Notes: generated by a model not told the origin, from the letters alone. Positions 37,712 to 48,217 are shown, counted from the stretch's first letter. The stretch: DNA of 64,000 bases from Arcobacter sp. (GCA_020723085.1 DYJN01000011.1:1-64000), one strand, 5' to 3'. Translations and numbers: made by a program.

Positions 37712-39073
37712 TTGACGCCGCCTTCTACTGGGATCGCCAAGGCCGCCGACAAGCCCTTCGCGCAAGCGTTGTTGAAGCCCGCCGTCCGCCCTCGGCCGCT
37801 GCCGCTGCTGGGCTCGGCCGGCCTGCACGCCGCTGCCCTGTTCCTTCTTCTGCACGTCCCGGCGGCCAATCCCCGCGCGTTCCGCGTCGAGGATTACCGG
37901 GTGCTGCCGCCGCCGCGTGACCGCAAGCTGATCTGGTACAAGCTCGACACCCGCATGCCGGATGTCTCCATCGGGCGCAAGTACGGCCAGAGGCCGCCCC
38001 GCGCCCGCCTCCGCTCGAAGGATCTCGCCATCCACGCCTCCATGCCTGACGCGCCCGCCCGCGACGAGTTGATCTTCCAGCCCGCAGCCGCGGCCGAGAT
38101 CCCGAAGAGCGTGCCGTCGCCGAACATGGCCGCATTTCAACCCGCGCCTCCGCCTGAGCCGCCGCTCCAGCCCAAGCCGGAACCGCCGAAGCCGGAAGTC
38201 CCGCCTGTCTCCGTGCCCGCTCCGAGACGCGCGGTCCGGGCTTTCAAGCCTCCGCCCGCGCCAGCGCCGTCCAAGCCCAGACCCATCGAACTGACCGAAG
38301 CCCCCATTGATGCCGTCCCGGATACCGCTGCTCTGGGACAACTCACGGCGGTCGTGGTGGGCGTAAAACCGATGCCCGGAGCGCCGCCTGCCCTGCCTGA
38401 AGGGATCCGCCCCGCCAACGTTTCCGTGGGACCGGCGGCAGGCAACGGTCCGGGCGGAGCGCTGAACCCCTCGCCCGCCTCCGGAATAGAGCTGATCGCA
38501 AGCGGCGGCGGCTCCGGAGCGGGCATGTCCGGAAAGCCGGTCTTCGCCTCTCAGACCATCCTGTTCACGCGCTCGGAAATCGAGCAGCGCCGCGGCGCTG
38601 TCGCCGTGCCCGTCCGCCTGGCAATGGTGCCGGAACTGGCGCAGAAGCACTTCGGCGACCGCACCGTCTACCTGACGTTTCTCGAAAAGCCGAACCCGCA
38701 GCATTACACGGGCGACATCCTGCTGTGGTTCGCCGAACGCGGCCAGACGGCGGCAGGCGGGCAGGCGATGCATGCGCCTGTGCCGTTTCGCCAGATGGAT
38801 CCTTTCGGGCCGAAGTCGCGCTCGCCGCGCCGGATCCGCGGCACGATCCGGCTGGCGGCCATCATCGGCGCCGATGGGTTTCTCTCCGATTTGCGCGTGC
38901 TCGACAGCCCCGATGACGCGCTCGACTCGCCGCTGCTGGAGGCCGCCGCCAAGTGGACTTTTCTGCCGGCGCTGCGCGGGCCGGCGCGCATTGCCGTGGA
39001 TGCGTTGTTTGAGATCCCTGTCGCGTTCGCGCCGGCATCGCCGGGCGGAACCACGCCGGCTGCGGCCCGTTGA
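37712..39073 (+). CDS. TonB-like energy transducer
   Basis: A 453-residue protein with one N-terminal membrane helix (about residues 30-48), a long Pro-rich periplasmic spacer with PxPxP repeats (about residues 140-210), and a C-terminal TonB-type domain (IRGTIRLAAIIGADGFLSDLRVLDSPDD, then LLEAAAKWTFLPALRGPARI). It would couple the proton-motive force to outer-membrane receptors such as the two in this window. No exbB or exbD is adjacent. The TTG is supported by the TATAAT 6 bases upstream. Confidence 0.75.
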   Translation: MTPPSTGIAKAADKPFAQALLKPAVRPRPLPLLGSAGLHAAALFLLLHVPAANPRAFRVEDYRVLPPPRDRKLIWYKLDTRMPDVSIGRKYGQRPPRARLRSKDLAIHASMPDAPARDELIFQPAAAAEIPKSVPSPNMAAFQPAPPPEPPLQPKPEPPKPEVPPVSVPAPRRAVRAFKPPPAPAPSKPRPIELTEAPIDAVPDTAALGQLTAVVVGVKPMPGAPPALPEGIRPANVSVGPAAGNGPGGALNPSPASGIELIASGGGSGAGMSGKPVFASQTILFTRSEIEQRRGAVAVPVRLAMVPELAQKHFGDRTVYLTFLEKPNPQHYTGDILLWFAERGQTAAGGQAMHAPVPFRQMDPFGPKSRSPRRIRGTIRLAAIIGADGFLSDLRVLDSPDDALDSPLLEAAAKWTFLPALRGPARIAVDALFEIPVAFAPASPGGTTPAAAR

Positions 39074-39158
39074 GCTTGCCGGAGCGGGGCTTTCGCCGGC
39101 TGAGGCTTGACGCCGGGCCAGAAGCGGGCGTACGTTCCAGAAAGTGGGTTGAATCAAA

Positions 39159-39773
39159 ATGGAGTCGATTCCGGCCGGGCGTGAATCATCTGCGCAGCGG
39201 GTGTGGGAAAAGACATGGTGGATTTTCGCCATACTCTTTCTCGCGCTGAATGTCTGGGGCTGGAACGAGTTCGGCGTCTATGCCCTGCTACGGTTCTGGG
39301 CGGGTTTCTTTGCCTTGCTTGGAGCAGCCACCATCCTTTACGCGCGGCGCAGCCGGCGCCTCGCGGAAGAAAGCCTGAACTGGCCTCCGGTCGAGGCCAA
39401 GGTTTTGCGGTCGCAAGTCGTCAAGGACGTCCAGACGTCTTTCAACGATGAGTCTTTCGGATCCTCCAGGACGATGGTCTACTACTACCCGGAAATCGAA
39501 TATGAATACGAGGTGGAAGGCCGGAAGTACCACTCGAACCGCCTGATTGCCGTTCGCGTGAACTTCCCGGAATCCGCGGCCGCCTCGTGGGTGGCGCAAT
39601 ACCCGGCCGGCGCCGTCGTCACGGCTCGCCGTCATCCGGAAAAGCCCGAACTGGCCATCCTGCAGCCGGGCATCCAGGGTTTTGAAGGCAGGTATCGGAT
39701 TCCCTTCCTGGTGGGCGTCGTGTTTCTTGCCGTTGGCATCACAGGCTGGCTTCTGCTATCCCGGTTCGGCTGA
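39159..39773 (+). CDS. DUF3592 membrane protein
   Basis: A 204-residue protein. Two N-terminal helices (FAILFLALNVWGW and LLRFWAGFFALLGAATI) are followed by an extracytoplasmic beta domain beginning WPPVEAKVLRS, with YYPEIEYEYEVEGRKYHSNRL and YPAGAVVTARRHPEKPELAILQPG, then a final helix. This is the DUF3592 layout. Function unknown. Confidence 0.8.
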   Translation: MESIPAGRESSAQRVWEKTWWIFAILFLALNVWGWNEFGVYALLRFWAGFFALLGAATILYARRSRRLAEESLNWPPVEAKVLRSQVVKDVQTSFNDESFGSSRTMVYYYPEIEYEYEVEGRKYHSNRLIAVRVNFPESAAASWVAQYPAGAVVTARRHPEKPELAILQPGIQGFEGRYRIPFLVGVVFLAVGITGWLLLSRFG

Positions 39774-40010
39774 GCGCCAAGGCGGTCTGGCGCGCGCTGT
39801 GTTTCGGAGCTTCCACAGAAGCGGGACCGCCGCGTGCCGGAGCCGAGATGACGGGCGGCGCTTGAGTCCATAGCCCCGGGACGTCCGCGCTGCTCGAGCG
39901 CAAAGAGTTCCATCTGTCGCAGCTGCCATGGCCGGCGAGTTCAGCTCCCGCTGCCGCAGCACGCAGCGGGTTGCCCGCGCCGGGCGCGCAGAGACGCTGT
40001 GCTGCACGCC

Positions 40011-40409
40011 CTATGGGCGGCCGCCCTGCTCTGCGAGCCGGCAGGCGATCGCCCACGCCCGGCGCATCCATCGCCGGCGGGACGCCTCGCTGCGCAGTTC
40101 CAGCCACAGCCACGGCGCGCCCCACGCCACATGCCGGACGATCTCCCAGGCGGCGCGATCCTGCTGCGGACCGGCCGGCCGGCGCTCCGGCGCCAGCAGC
40201 AGAGGCAGCCAGCGAAACTCCTCTGCGTGCGCGGACGCGGCTTCCAGGAGACGGAACGTTTCCTCGCTGATTTGTTCCATCTGCATCCGCCGCAGCCGGA
40301 GGCTGAGCCCCGCTGCGCGCAGCTCCGGCCACAGTTCCAAGATCACCCACCACAGGAGCACCCACGACAGGAGCGTGAAGGAGACCGCCGTGGCGCCGGA
40401 ATCGCTCAT
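40011..40409 (-). CDS. small membrane-anchored protein, unknown function
   Basis: A 132-residue protein starting ATGAGC at 40409, overlapping the stop of the upstream gene as ATGA. One N-terminal helix (SFTLLSWVLLWWVILEL) is followed by an amphipathic, Arg- and Trp-rich cytoplasmic part (SEETFRLLEAASAHAEEF, WLWLELRSEASRRRWMRRAW). No family recognised. The 4-base overlap argues that it works with the preceding small membrane protein. Confidence 0.6.
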   Translation of the reverse strand: MSDSGATAVSFTLLSWVLLWWVILELWPELRAAGLSLRLRRMQMEQISEETFRLLEAASAHAEEFRWLPLLLAPERRPAGPQQDRAAWEIVRHVAWGAPWLWLELRSEASRRRWMRRAWAIACRLAEQGGRP

Positions 40410-40789
40410 CCCTGCCGCTGCTCCTTCAGGCACGCGGCCAGAGTCTTTTCCAGTTCCCGCCGCAGAGCGCGCTGCCCGAGGCCATAGGCGACACCGGCCA
40501 GCCCGAAGATGATCGCCGAGAGCCGGGTCACCTGCGCCTTTCCCATCCAGGCGATCCACAATTCCAGCATCGAGTCCTTGCCAAGCAGCCCTGCGGCTAT
40601 CTCCCGGATCAGATACAGGGCGGCCAGCAGGGCCGCCCACGGCAGCACCTTCCGGATCAGCCATAGAAGAATCCCTTGAGAATTCACGCTCTTCACGCTC
40701 CCTTTGCCGCCGTCTTCCAGAGGAACGGGCGGCAGGCCGCCGGCCACGCGGAAGCCGGCGCCACGGCTGCACACTTCCGGCCACGGCAT
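40406..40789 (-). CDS. small two-helix membrane protein, unknown function
   Basis: At most 127 residues; the true start may be a GTG near codon 32 with AAGGGAG upstream. Two hydrophobic helices (VLPWAALLAALYLIREIAAGLL and SAIIFGLAGVAYGLGQRAL) flank a short loop, and the tail is charged. It overlaps the next gene by 4 bases. No family recognised. Confidence 0.6.
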   Translation of the reverse strand: MPWPEVCSRGAGFRVAGGLPPVPLEDGGKGSVKSVNSQGILLWLIRKVLPWAALLAALYLIREIAAGLLGKDSMLELWIAWMGKAQVTRLSAIIFGLAGVAYGLGQRALRRELEKTLAACLKEQRQG

Positions 40790-40945
40790 CGCAGCCCGGC
40801 ATCATGACACAGTGTAGCCGACCGGTTTGCAGACTCGGCGGCCATTGTGGCGACCCTCCCGGGGAGCGGGCCTGCGCGGGGGGAGGAATGCGCGCTATTT
40901 ACGGCCCCGGTGAGACATTTCTCAGGAGCGAACTAAGGTTTCCTT

Positions 40946-40978
40946 CGGATTTGAGTAGAACCCGAGTACCGTTACGCT
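40946..40978 (+). promoter_or_regulatory. promoter of first flp pilin gene
   Basis: TTTGAG, 17-base spacer, TACGCT (-10 at 40973-40978), 52 bases before the ATG. It shares CGGATT, CCGTTAC and CT with the promoter of the second pilin gene at identical spacing. Confidence 0.6.
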
Positions 40979-41030
40979 TGATCTAGCAACGGACAAGAGT
41001 TGCGAATTCGGGAGAGGAGAAAGAGAAAGA

Positions 41031-41228
41031 ATGAAGAAGCTCAACACCCTGATTTGGAAGCTGCGGCTCATGAAGGACACCCGCGGCCAGGATCTGATTG
41101 AATATGCCCTGATGGTCGGCTTCATCGCGGTGGCGGCTGGCGCCGTCATCCCGGGCGTGGTCACCAGCATCCGGAGCATCTTCGAGAAGATCTCGGGCGT
41201 TCTCGTGAACAGCGCCAGCCAGCAGTAA
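41031..41228 (+). CDS. flp: Flp-type (type IVb) pilin
   Basis: A 65-residue prepilin. A basic leader ends at G, followed by QDLIEYALMVGFIAVAAG, the Flp signature with the prepilin-peptidase site before QDLIEY (Glu and Tyr conserved) and a single hydrophobic helix. Mature Flp pilins form thin tad-type adhesion pili. GGAGAGGAG lies upstream of the ATG and a Rho-independent terminator follows. No tad assembly genes are in the window. Confidence 0.92.
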   Translation: MKKLNTLIWKLRLMKDTRGQDLIEYALMVGFIAVAAGAVIPGVVTSIRSIFEKISGVLVNSASQQ

Positions 41229-41251
41229 CCCCTTTTCTCAACAGAAAGCGG

Positions 41252-41298
41252 AGGGCCGGTCCTGCTCCACGGCGTGGGGCGCCGGCCCTTTGTTTTTT
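41252..41298 (+). terminator. strong Rho-independent terminator between the two flp genes
   Basis: AGGGCCGG (41252-41259) pairs with CCGGCCCT (41282-41289), followed by TTTGTTTTTT. It separates the two pilin transcripts. Confidence 0.85.
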
Positions 41299-41601
41299 CC
41301 CCGGCTGATTCCCCTGCCCGTAAATCGTTCCGCTGCCCTCCCCCTCAAAGCGTCCGGACGGCGGCATGGCTGCCTACTCCCCTTGCTTGCCTGGAAGCCA
41401 GACCCCAATCCGCTGAATGGCAAGGGATTGCCGGCCCGGTCTCCAGGCTGGGAACGCAGATGGTCATCAGAGGGATCGGGCCGGTCCCGTTTGGCGTCAT
41501 CGAGTCTTCCTCGTACTACCTGCCTGCAGTCCGCCGGCGCCGCCTGCCGGAAACTCCCCCCTCGTCATGGGTCCCACAATCCTCGGGACTCAGGTGAGTC
41601 G
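41299..41601 (+). other. spacer between flp transcription units, no gene seen
   Basis: Frames in this stretch have no recognisable protein. It lies between the terminator of the first pilin gene and the promoter of the second. Confidence 0.45.
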
Positions 41602-41634
41602 CGGATTGGGGCTTTGCCTCCCTTCCGTTACACT
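41602..41634 (+). promoter_or_regulatory. promoter of second flp pilin gene
   Basis: TTGGGG, 17-base spacer, TACACT (-10 at 41629-41634), 52 bases before the ATG at 41687, exactly as for the first pilin gene. Confidence 0.6.
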
Positions 41635-41686
41635 CGTCTCAAGGTCCGGACGGGACCATTTCGGCGGTAAAGAGGAGTGGCCGCGA

Positions 41687-41884
41687 ATGCAGAGATACAA
41701 GAGGCTGGCTTTGAAGCTGTGGCTGATGCGGGATAGCCGTGGTCAGGATCTGATCGAATATGCTCTCATCGTCGGTTTCATCGCCGTCGCGGCGGGCGCT
41801 CTGATTCCCGGCATCACCACCACCATGCGGAGCATTTTCGAGCGGATGTCCGGCATGCTCGAGAACAGCGCCAATCAGCAGTGA
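41687..41884 (+). CDS. flp: second Flp-type (type IVb) pilin
   Basis: A 65-residue paralogue of the first pilin. The segment GQDLIEYALIVGFIAVAAGA is nearly identical, with conservative changes elsewhere (ITTTMRSIFERMSGMLENSANQQ). The ATG at 41687 follows GAGGAG by about 9 bases. It has its own promoter and the same leader length as the first copy, pointing to tandem duplication of a whole transcription unit. Confidence 0.92.
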   Translation: MQRYKRLALKLWLMRDSRGQDLIEYALIVGFIAVAAGALIPGITTTMRSIFERMSGMLENSANQQ

Positions 41885-41953
41885 CTCCATCAGCGGGCCA
41901 AGGCATGGCGCTGCCGGCGCTCCGCGGAGCGAGCCCCGGCTCGGGGACCCGTT

Positions 41954-43228
41954 TCAGCCGAGTTCGAGCCCCAGCCACTCCCGGAGGTCGCCGTTCTCGT
42001 CGAATTCCAGCGGCTGAGGCTGGCGCAGCAACTCGACATGCGGCCGCGCCAGCGCTTCCTCCAAAAGGCTCTCCGAGACGGCGAGCACCGTCAGGTCCTG
42101 CGTATTGCGGATCCACGCGAGGCCCAGCTCATGCGGCGCGAGCTTGCCCGTGCTGCGCGCCAGCGCCTCCAGGCATTCGCGGTCGTTGCGGAACGTGGCG
42201 GGGATCTTCAGGCACGCCAGGGCGCCGGAGGTGAGTCCATTGACATAGGTGGGCCGTTTCTTCATCGCCCGCGCCAGCCTCTGGTGCACCGCGTCCGCCA
42301 TTCCGATGCCGATGGCGTTTCCATAGCTGAGGGGATGCAGCCGCCGCGCGGCCACCCTGCCCACCTTGGGAGCGTAAGGCCAGGGGTTCACGTGGCCATG
42401 GATGTGGCGGTTGATGATTTTCGGATCCATCCCGGAGCCCGACCAGTTCTTCCCGATCTCATCCACCACCAACAGGTCCACCGCGTCTGCCGGCAGGCGC
42501 GGCATCCAGCTCTTGACGCGGTCCAGGAGCTCTTCTTCCCGCGCCTCCATCCCGGCTGGCGGGAGGAACTCGATGTGGGCCACCTCGTGCCAGGCGTCCT
42601 CCAGAATCGCCAGCCCTCCGGCGATCCTGCCTGTGGCCAGCACCTGCCGCCCAACGGACCGGATCACCGTCTCCAGTCCCAAGCGGTGGCCGAAGGCATG
42701 GTACATCTGTGCGCCGGCCAACTTCCCCAGCCCGATGGCCATCATCTTGAACAGCCCGCTTTCGAGCTTGCCCTCGAAATCGGTATGCCACTTGACGCGC
42801 GCCACCAGGACGATCGCATCCGCGCGGAAGGCCTCGCGGCCGGCGACGACATCAATCCCCTCGGGTGTCCGCCCCAGCGGCACGACGGCCAGAGAACTGC
42901 GGATGGGCGCGCCCGTGCGCTCTTCGCTGAGCCCCAGCTTTTCGAGCACCGCCGCCTGCCCGCGCGCCGTCGCCGCGCCATGGCTGCCCATGGCTGGAAA
43001 CAGGAAAGGGCGCAGACCGCGCCCTTTCAGGCAAGCCACCAGTTCGCTGACGATCTCGTCGATCCGCGCGATGCCCCGGCTGCCCACCCCCACCGCCACG
43101 CTCGCGCCGGCGGGCAGGCGGTTCAGAGTCTCCGCGCCCCGCACGGCCTCCCACACCGCCGCGCGAACGCCGGCAAGCCCGCGGCGCGGGAAGTTCTGCC
43201 GGATCAGGGCACAACGGGGCAGCTCCAT
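41954..43228 (-). CDS. LarA-like protein (DUF2088, lactate-racemase fold)
   Basis: A 424-residue cytoplasmic protein. GVGSRGIARIDEIV, the FPAMGSHGAATARGQ loop and the VARVKWHTDFEGKLESGLFKMMAIGLGK segment fit the DUF2088/LarA family, which uses a pincer nickel cofactor in lactate and other 2-hydroxyacid racemases and epimerases. Other members act on sugars or aldonates, so the substrate is open. No larB, larC or larE is adjacent. A TAGAAT hexamer ends 6 bases before the ATG and there is no Shine-Dalgarno site. Confidence 0.75.
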   Translation of the reverse strand: MELPRCALIRQNFPRRGLAGVRAAVWEAVRGAETLNRLPAGASVAVGVGSRGIARIDEIVSELVACLKGRGLRPFLFPAMGSHGAATARGQAAVLEKLGLSEERTGAPIRSSLAVVPLGRTPEGIDVVAGREAFRADAIVLVARVKWHTDFEGKLESGLFKMMAIGLGKLAGAQMYHAFGHRLGLETVIRSVGRQVLATGRIAGGLAILEDAWHEVAHIEFLPPAGMEAREEELLDRVKSWMPRLPADAVDLLVVDEIGKNWSGSGMDPKIINRHIHGHVNPWPYAPKVGRVAARRLHPLSYGNAIGIGMADAVHQRLARAMKKRPTYVNGLTSGALACLKIPATFRNDRECLEALARSTGKLAPHELGLAWIRNTQDLTVLAVSESLLEEALARPHVELLRQPQPLEFDENGDLREWLGLELG

Positions 43229-43234
43229 ATGTCC

Positions 43235-43240
43235 ATTCTA
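43235..43240 (-). promoter_or_regulatory. -10-like hexamer of larA-like gene (leaderless start)
   Basis: TAGAAT on the minus strand, 6 bases before the ATG of the LarA-like gene. Confidence 0.45.
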
Positions 43241-43463
43241 GGGAGGGCGCGCACGGACCGCGCCGGGACATGCCGCCGGCGGTTGCCCGGCGCGTGCCGC
43301 GCGTGTGCGCCAAGGCGGGGGATCGCATTTCCAAATGGAATTATTGGAAAAAAGCGTGCCGTGCGCGCCAAGGCGGGAGTGAGCCTGCGGCGAGAGTCAG
43401 TCGCCCGGCGCCTGGGCAGGCGCGGCGCGCATTCCGTGGCGTTGCGCCGCCTACGCACTCAAA

Positions 43464-44100
43464 TCAGGTAAAGCCGTGCTGCCGGCGGTGGAATCCGGCG
43501 TCGAACCGCTGCGTGGTCTTGAACAGCTCGTAACGCCCGTCCCCGCTCACTTCGCGGACGCGTTTCAGCAGCCCGCCCATCTCCGCCTCGGTGATCGGCT
43601 GGAAATTCCGCGCGATCTTCGCTGCCCTTTGCAGGTCTTCCATCGACGCCAAGCCCACCACCTGCACGCTCACCGGCTGAGAAAGGAAATACCGGTAACA
43701 CTCCTCCACCGTCACCACGCCGTCTGTCAGCACCCGCCCGTCGCCGCCGCAGCCCTTCATGCCGATCACCGCGATGCCCCGCCGTTCGCATTCGGGCGCC
43801 ACTTCATGGCGGAAACTCTCGAAACCGCGATCCATGATGCCGATCGGCATTTGACAGGCGTCCCAGGGAAAACCGAGCGCCGGCATTTTCCTGTGAATCC
43901 GCGGATGCTTATGGCCGATAAATCCAAAAAACTTAACTTTTCCCAGTTTTTTGCCTCTAATGCTTCCCGTAATCCGCCTTTTTCCATCAGAAATTCTGGG
44001 TCATTGTGATAGTTGCATTCGTGGAACTGTCACAGGTCGATGACGCCCGCCCTCGGCCTCCGCTGCCATTCGATTCGAACCGCCCCCGGCAAAGCGCGCG
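43464..44100 (-). pseudogene. aldo/keto reductase pseudogene (nonsense plus frameshift, N-terminus missing)
   Basis: Reading leftward from about 44100, the frame gives VIDL, a TGA (44030-44032) where the family has Trp in DLWQFHE, then QFHECNYHNDPEFLMEKGG and LREALEAKNW. A frameshift in an A/T-run region (about 43924-43955) leads to GKVKFFGFIGHKHPRIHRKM, VQMP-like CQMPIGIMD, GIAVIGMKGCGG, and ends FKTTQRFDAGFHRRQ at 43464. These match the second half of aldo/keto reductases of the GFTGHK / MPLNVMD type. The N-terminal half with the catalytic Tyr is not present before mscS. Local AT content near 43920-44010 is high for the window. Confidence 0.8.
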
Positions 44101-44123
44101 CCGGGCGCGGCGAGGCGCAGGAT

Positions 44124-45572
44124 CTATCCGCGGCGTGCGTCGTCTTCCCGCCAGCGAACACGGAAGGCTCGCGGCGCCGCCTCGGGAGGGCGTTCCGCCT
44201 CCGGGATCGCCGTCTCGTTGCCGTCGCGCAGCGCGTTGTAGGCGGGCGAAAGAATCTCGACGCCTGCCGCGTTGAACTGATCCTGAATATTGGCGTGCAG
44301 CGCCGAATAAATGTCCACCATGTCGTTAGGCCGGTCCGTGTAAGCGTTGATTTCGTAAGAGACGTGGAAATCGTTGAGCGAGGTCTGGAGCACGAACGGC
44401 GGCGGGTCGCGCAGGACGCCCGGAGTGGACAGCGCCGCCTGCTTCAGCAGTTCATGCACCTGCCGCCACGGCGCGTTGTAGCCGATGGTGACCGTCGTGT
44501 GCAGGATGAGCCCCTGATTCAGCGCAAGCGTGCTGTAGTCCAGGATCTGCCCCCCGAGGATGGCTGCGTTGGGGATCGTCACCTCGACGTTCTTGATCGT
44601 CCGCAGCCGGGTCACCAGCAGTCCCCGGGCTGCCACGTCCCCCAGCGTGTCAGCGATCCGCACCCGGTCCCCCACCCGGAACGGGCGCATGTAGGCCAGC
44701 ACCACGCCCGCCATCATGTTGCTCACCGCCGAGCCCGAACCCAGCGAGATCACCACGCCAAGAAAGATCGACACGCCCCGAAACGCCTCCGTGTGGCTCC
44801 CTGGCAGGTACGGAAACACGATGATCAGCACGAGCACGACCACCGCGACGCGCAGGAGCTGATACGTGATGCCCGCCGTCTCCGGATGAAACTGCTTCAG
44901 GCGCAGGTCGCCGCGCTCCACCGCACGGAAGAAGATCTTCGCAATCTGCAGCCCGTAATACGCGAAGGCGCAGACCACAAGGACGAAGAGTCCCCGCGGC
45001 AGATAGCCCACGAATCCGTGGACCGCCTGTTTCAGGGCGTTCCACAACGACGACACCAGCGACACCGAGATCCCTTCCGTCGCAGGAAACAGGCTGAAAC
45101 TGTAAGTCACAAGGACCGACACCCACACCAGGACCAGCACCGCAGCGGCGGCGCGGGCCAGCATCAGGGCCAGCCGCATCAGGCGTTCGAACATGAGCGC
45201 CACCAGCCCGCGGGCGCCCTTGCGTTCCGCAAGGCGCGCGAACCACCGTTGGATGCCGGCGCCGGCTTCGTCCAGCAGCCGCTTCGCCAGCCACAGCACG
45301 GCGGCAAAGACCGCCCACGCCAGAACGAGCTTGCCAATATTTACCAGCACGGCCCGCCACCCCGGGCGCCGCGGGGTTTCAGGAGGCGCCGCCGGAGCCG
45401 CGTGAGCCGCGGGCGCAGCGGCTCCGGGCGTGTCCTGAAGAAGCCCGGCTGCCAAGGCGGCATTGGCGGATGCCGCCTCCACAGCCGCTCCGCTTATGAC
45501 AGCGGCCTCTGGGGCGCACCGCAAAGCGGCGAGCGACAGCGACAGAACCCACACAAATCGTAGCCATCCCAT
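44124..45572 (-). CDS. MscS-family mechanosensitive ion channel
   Basis: A 482-residue protein with a signal-like N-terminus, several membrane helices (about residues 90-300) and the MscS pore and beta domain: GSGSAVSNMMAGVVLAYMRPFRVGDRVRIADTLGDV, VTIPNAAILGG. The Gly/Ala-rich pore helix is followed by the soluble beta and alpha/beta regions (LILHTTVTIGYNAPW, LNDFHVSYEINAYT). It would release solutes on hypo-osmotic shock. The extra N-terminal helices place it with the larger MscS relatives. Confidence 0.9.
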   Translation of the reverse strand: MGWLRFVWVLSLSLAALRCAPEAAVISGAAVEAASANAALAAGLLQDTPGAAAPAAHAAPAAPPETPRRPGWRAVLVNIGKLVLAWAVFAAVLWLAKRLLDEAGAGIQRWFARLAERKGARGLVALMFERLMRLALMLARAAAAVLVLVWVSVLVTYSFSLFPATEGISVSLVSSLWNALKQAVHGFVGYLPRGLFVLVVCAFAYYGLQIAKIFFRAVERGDLRLKQFHPETAGITYQLLRVAVVVLVLIIVFPYLPGSHTEAFRGVSIFLGVVISLGSGSAVSNMMAGVVLAYMRPFRVGDRVRIADTLGDVAARGLLVTRLRTIKNVEVTIPNAAILGGQILDYSTLALNQGLILHTTVTIGYNAPWRQVHELLKQAALSTPGVLRDPPPFVLQTSLNDFHVSYEINAYTDRPNDMVDIYSALHANIQDQFNAAGVEILSPAYNALRDGNETAIPEAERPPEAAPRAFRVRWREDDARRG

Positions 45573-46055
45573 GTCCAGTCAGGCTACCGCGAATCCGGCC
45601 GCTTCTGGACGTTGTCAAGCCCTTGCGGTATAGGCCACGATTCGAATGGCTGTTGCGGCTCCTTCCGGCGCCGCAAGTTCTCCCAGCTCCGGGCCGTCTC
45701 CAGCCGCCCGCGGATGCGCCGCGCCGGCCCGGGCATTGGAGCCGCTACGGTGGCAGACGTGAGTGCGCCTTACAAGGGCCAGCGGGCTCCGGGCGCGCTG
45801 TGCGGCGGGCAGAGGCGTCGCCCTCAAAGAACCCGCCAGCGTCGCAGGGGCGATCGGCTCGTGTTTCTGTATTGCAACATGTGCCGGGCAGTGATGCCTC
45901 GCGGAGAGACATTTTCCCCTTCCATGAATCGATTTCATCGAATTTGCGTGCGCGCCCCGATGAGGTGTCAAGGGGAAAATTGGACAATCCCATCCGCCGT
46001 GGCGTCCCGGGCGCCAGCATCAAGCGCGGAGGCGTGTGGGGGCGGCTGCCCGCGT
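45573..46055. other. intergenic region with possible relic of the rarA 3' end
   Basis: Divergent from mscS and downstream of rarA. On the minus strand bases 45664-45720 read RIRGRLETARSWENLRRRKE, close to the RarA C-terminal RIRERLEAVRKWKDARRRE; over 39 bases I count about 30 identities. No start, stop or upstream RarA-like codons support a gene. The rest shows nothing recognisable. Confidence 0.4.
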
Positions 46056-47404
<1,349 letters not shown>

Positions 47405-47408
<4 letters not shown>

Positions 47409-48193
47409 GGCGCCCCCCGCTGCCGCATGGCTTCATAGAGAACCACGGCCGCAGCCGACGCGGCGTTCAGGCTTTCGACGCCGGCTGTGGGGATGCGCAC
47501 CGGTTCGCCCGCGCGCGCCCATTCCGAGCCCACGCCATGCGCTTCGTTGCCGATCACCAGGGCGCAGGGCGCGCGCCAGTCCAGCTCCCAAGGCGGCGCG
47601 CCTTCCCGCGGCGAGGTGATGCGGATGGCTGCGCCTCGCGATTGCAGCATCTCCGCCGCCTCCGCGGCTTCCGCTTCGATCACCGGAAGCCGGAACAGCG
47701 ATCCGGCGCTCGCGCGCAGCGTCTTCGGGTTCCACTGCGCCACCGTGCCTTTCACCCACAGGATGCCCGCCGCGCCGAAGGCCTCCGCGGCGCGCGCGAT
47801 GGTTCCCGCGTTGCCCGGGTCCTGCACCCGGTCCAGAACCACCAGCGGCGCGCGGCGCGCAAAGAGGTCCTGCTCGCGCCATTGCGGCGGCTCGACCAGC
47901 GCCAGCACGCCCTGCGCGTGTTCGGTGGCCGAAATTCCCGAAAACAGGCTCTCGCCGATCCGTACGAACCTTGGTTTCCGCCCGCGCCCGAAGTCCGCGC
48001 GGAGCTCCGGGGCTGCCCGCTCCGTGGCCAGCACTGTGTCGATGCGCAGCCCGCTGCGCAGAGCCTCTTCCAGCAGGTGGAAGCCTTCGGCGACGCACAG
48101 GCCTCCGCGGGTAAGGCCGCCGCGCGCCACCGCCCGGCGGATCTCCCTGACGAGCGGGTTGTGCGCGCTCTGGATGGAAGAGGCTGCATTCAT
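47405..48193 (-). CDS. TrmH-family rRNA 2'-O-methyltransferase (RlmB-like)
   Basis: A protein of about 262 residues with an N-terminal L30e-like substrate-binding domain (SAHNPLVREIRRAVARG, LCVAEGFHLLEEALRSG) and a SpoU methyltransferase domain: VVLDRVQDPGNAGTIARAAEAFG, CALVIGNEAHGVGSEWARAG, RIPTAGVESLNAASAAAVVLYE. It probably methylates a ribose in 23S rRNA. The ATG at 48193 (MNAASSIQS) was chosen over 48211, which would approach the divergent gene. It overlaps rarA by 4 bases. Confidence 0.9.
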
Positions 48194-48217
48194 TCCGGCT
48201 ACAATCATCATCAGACG

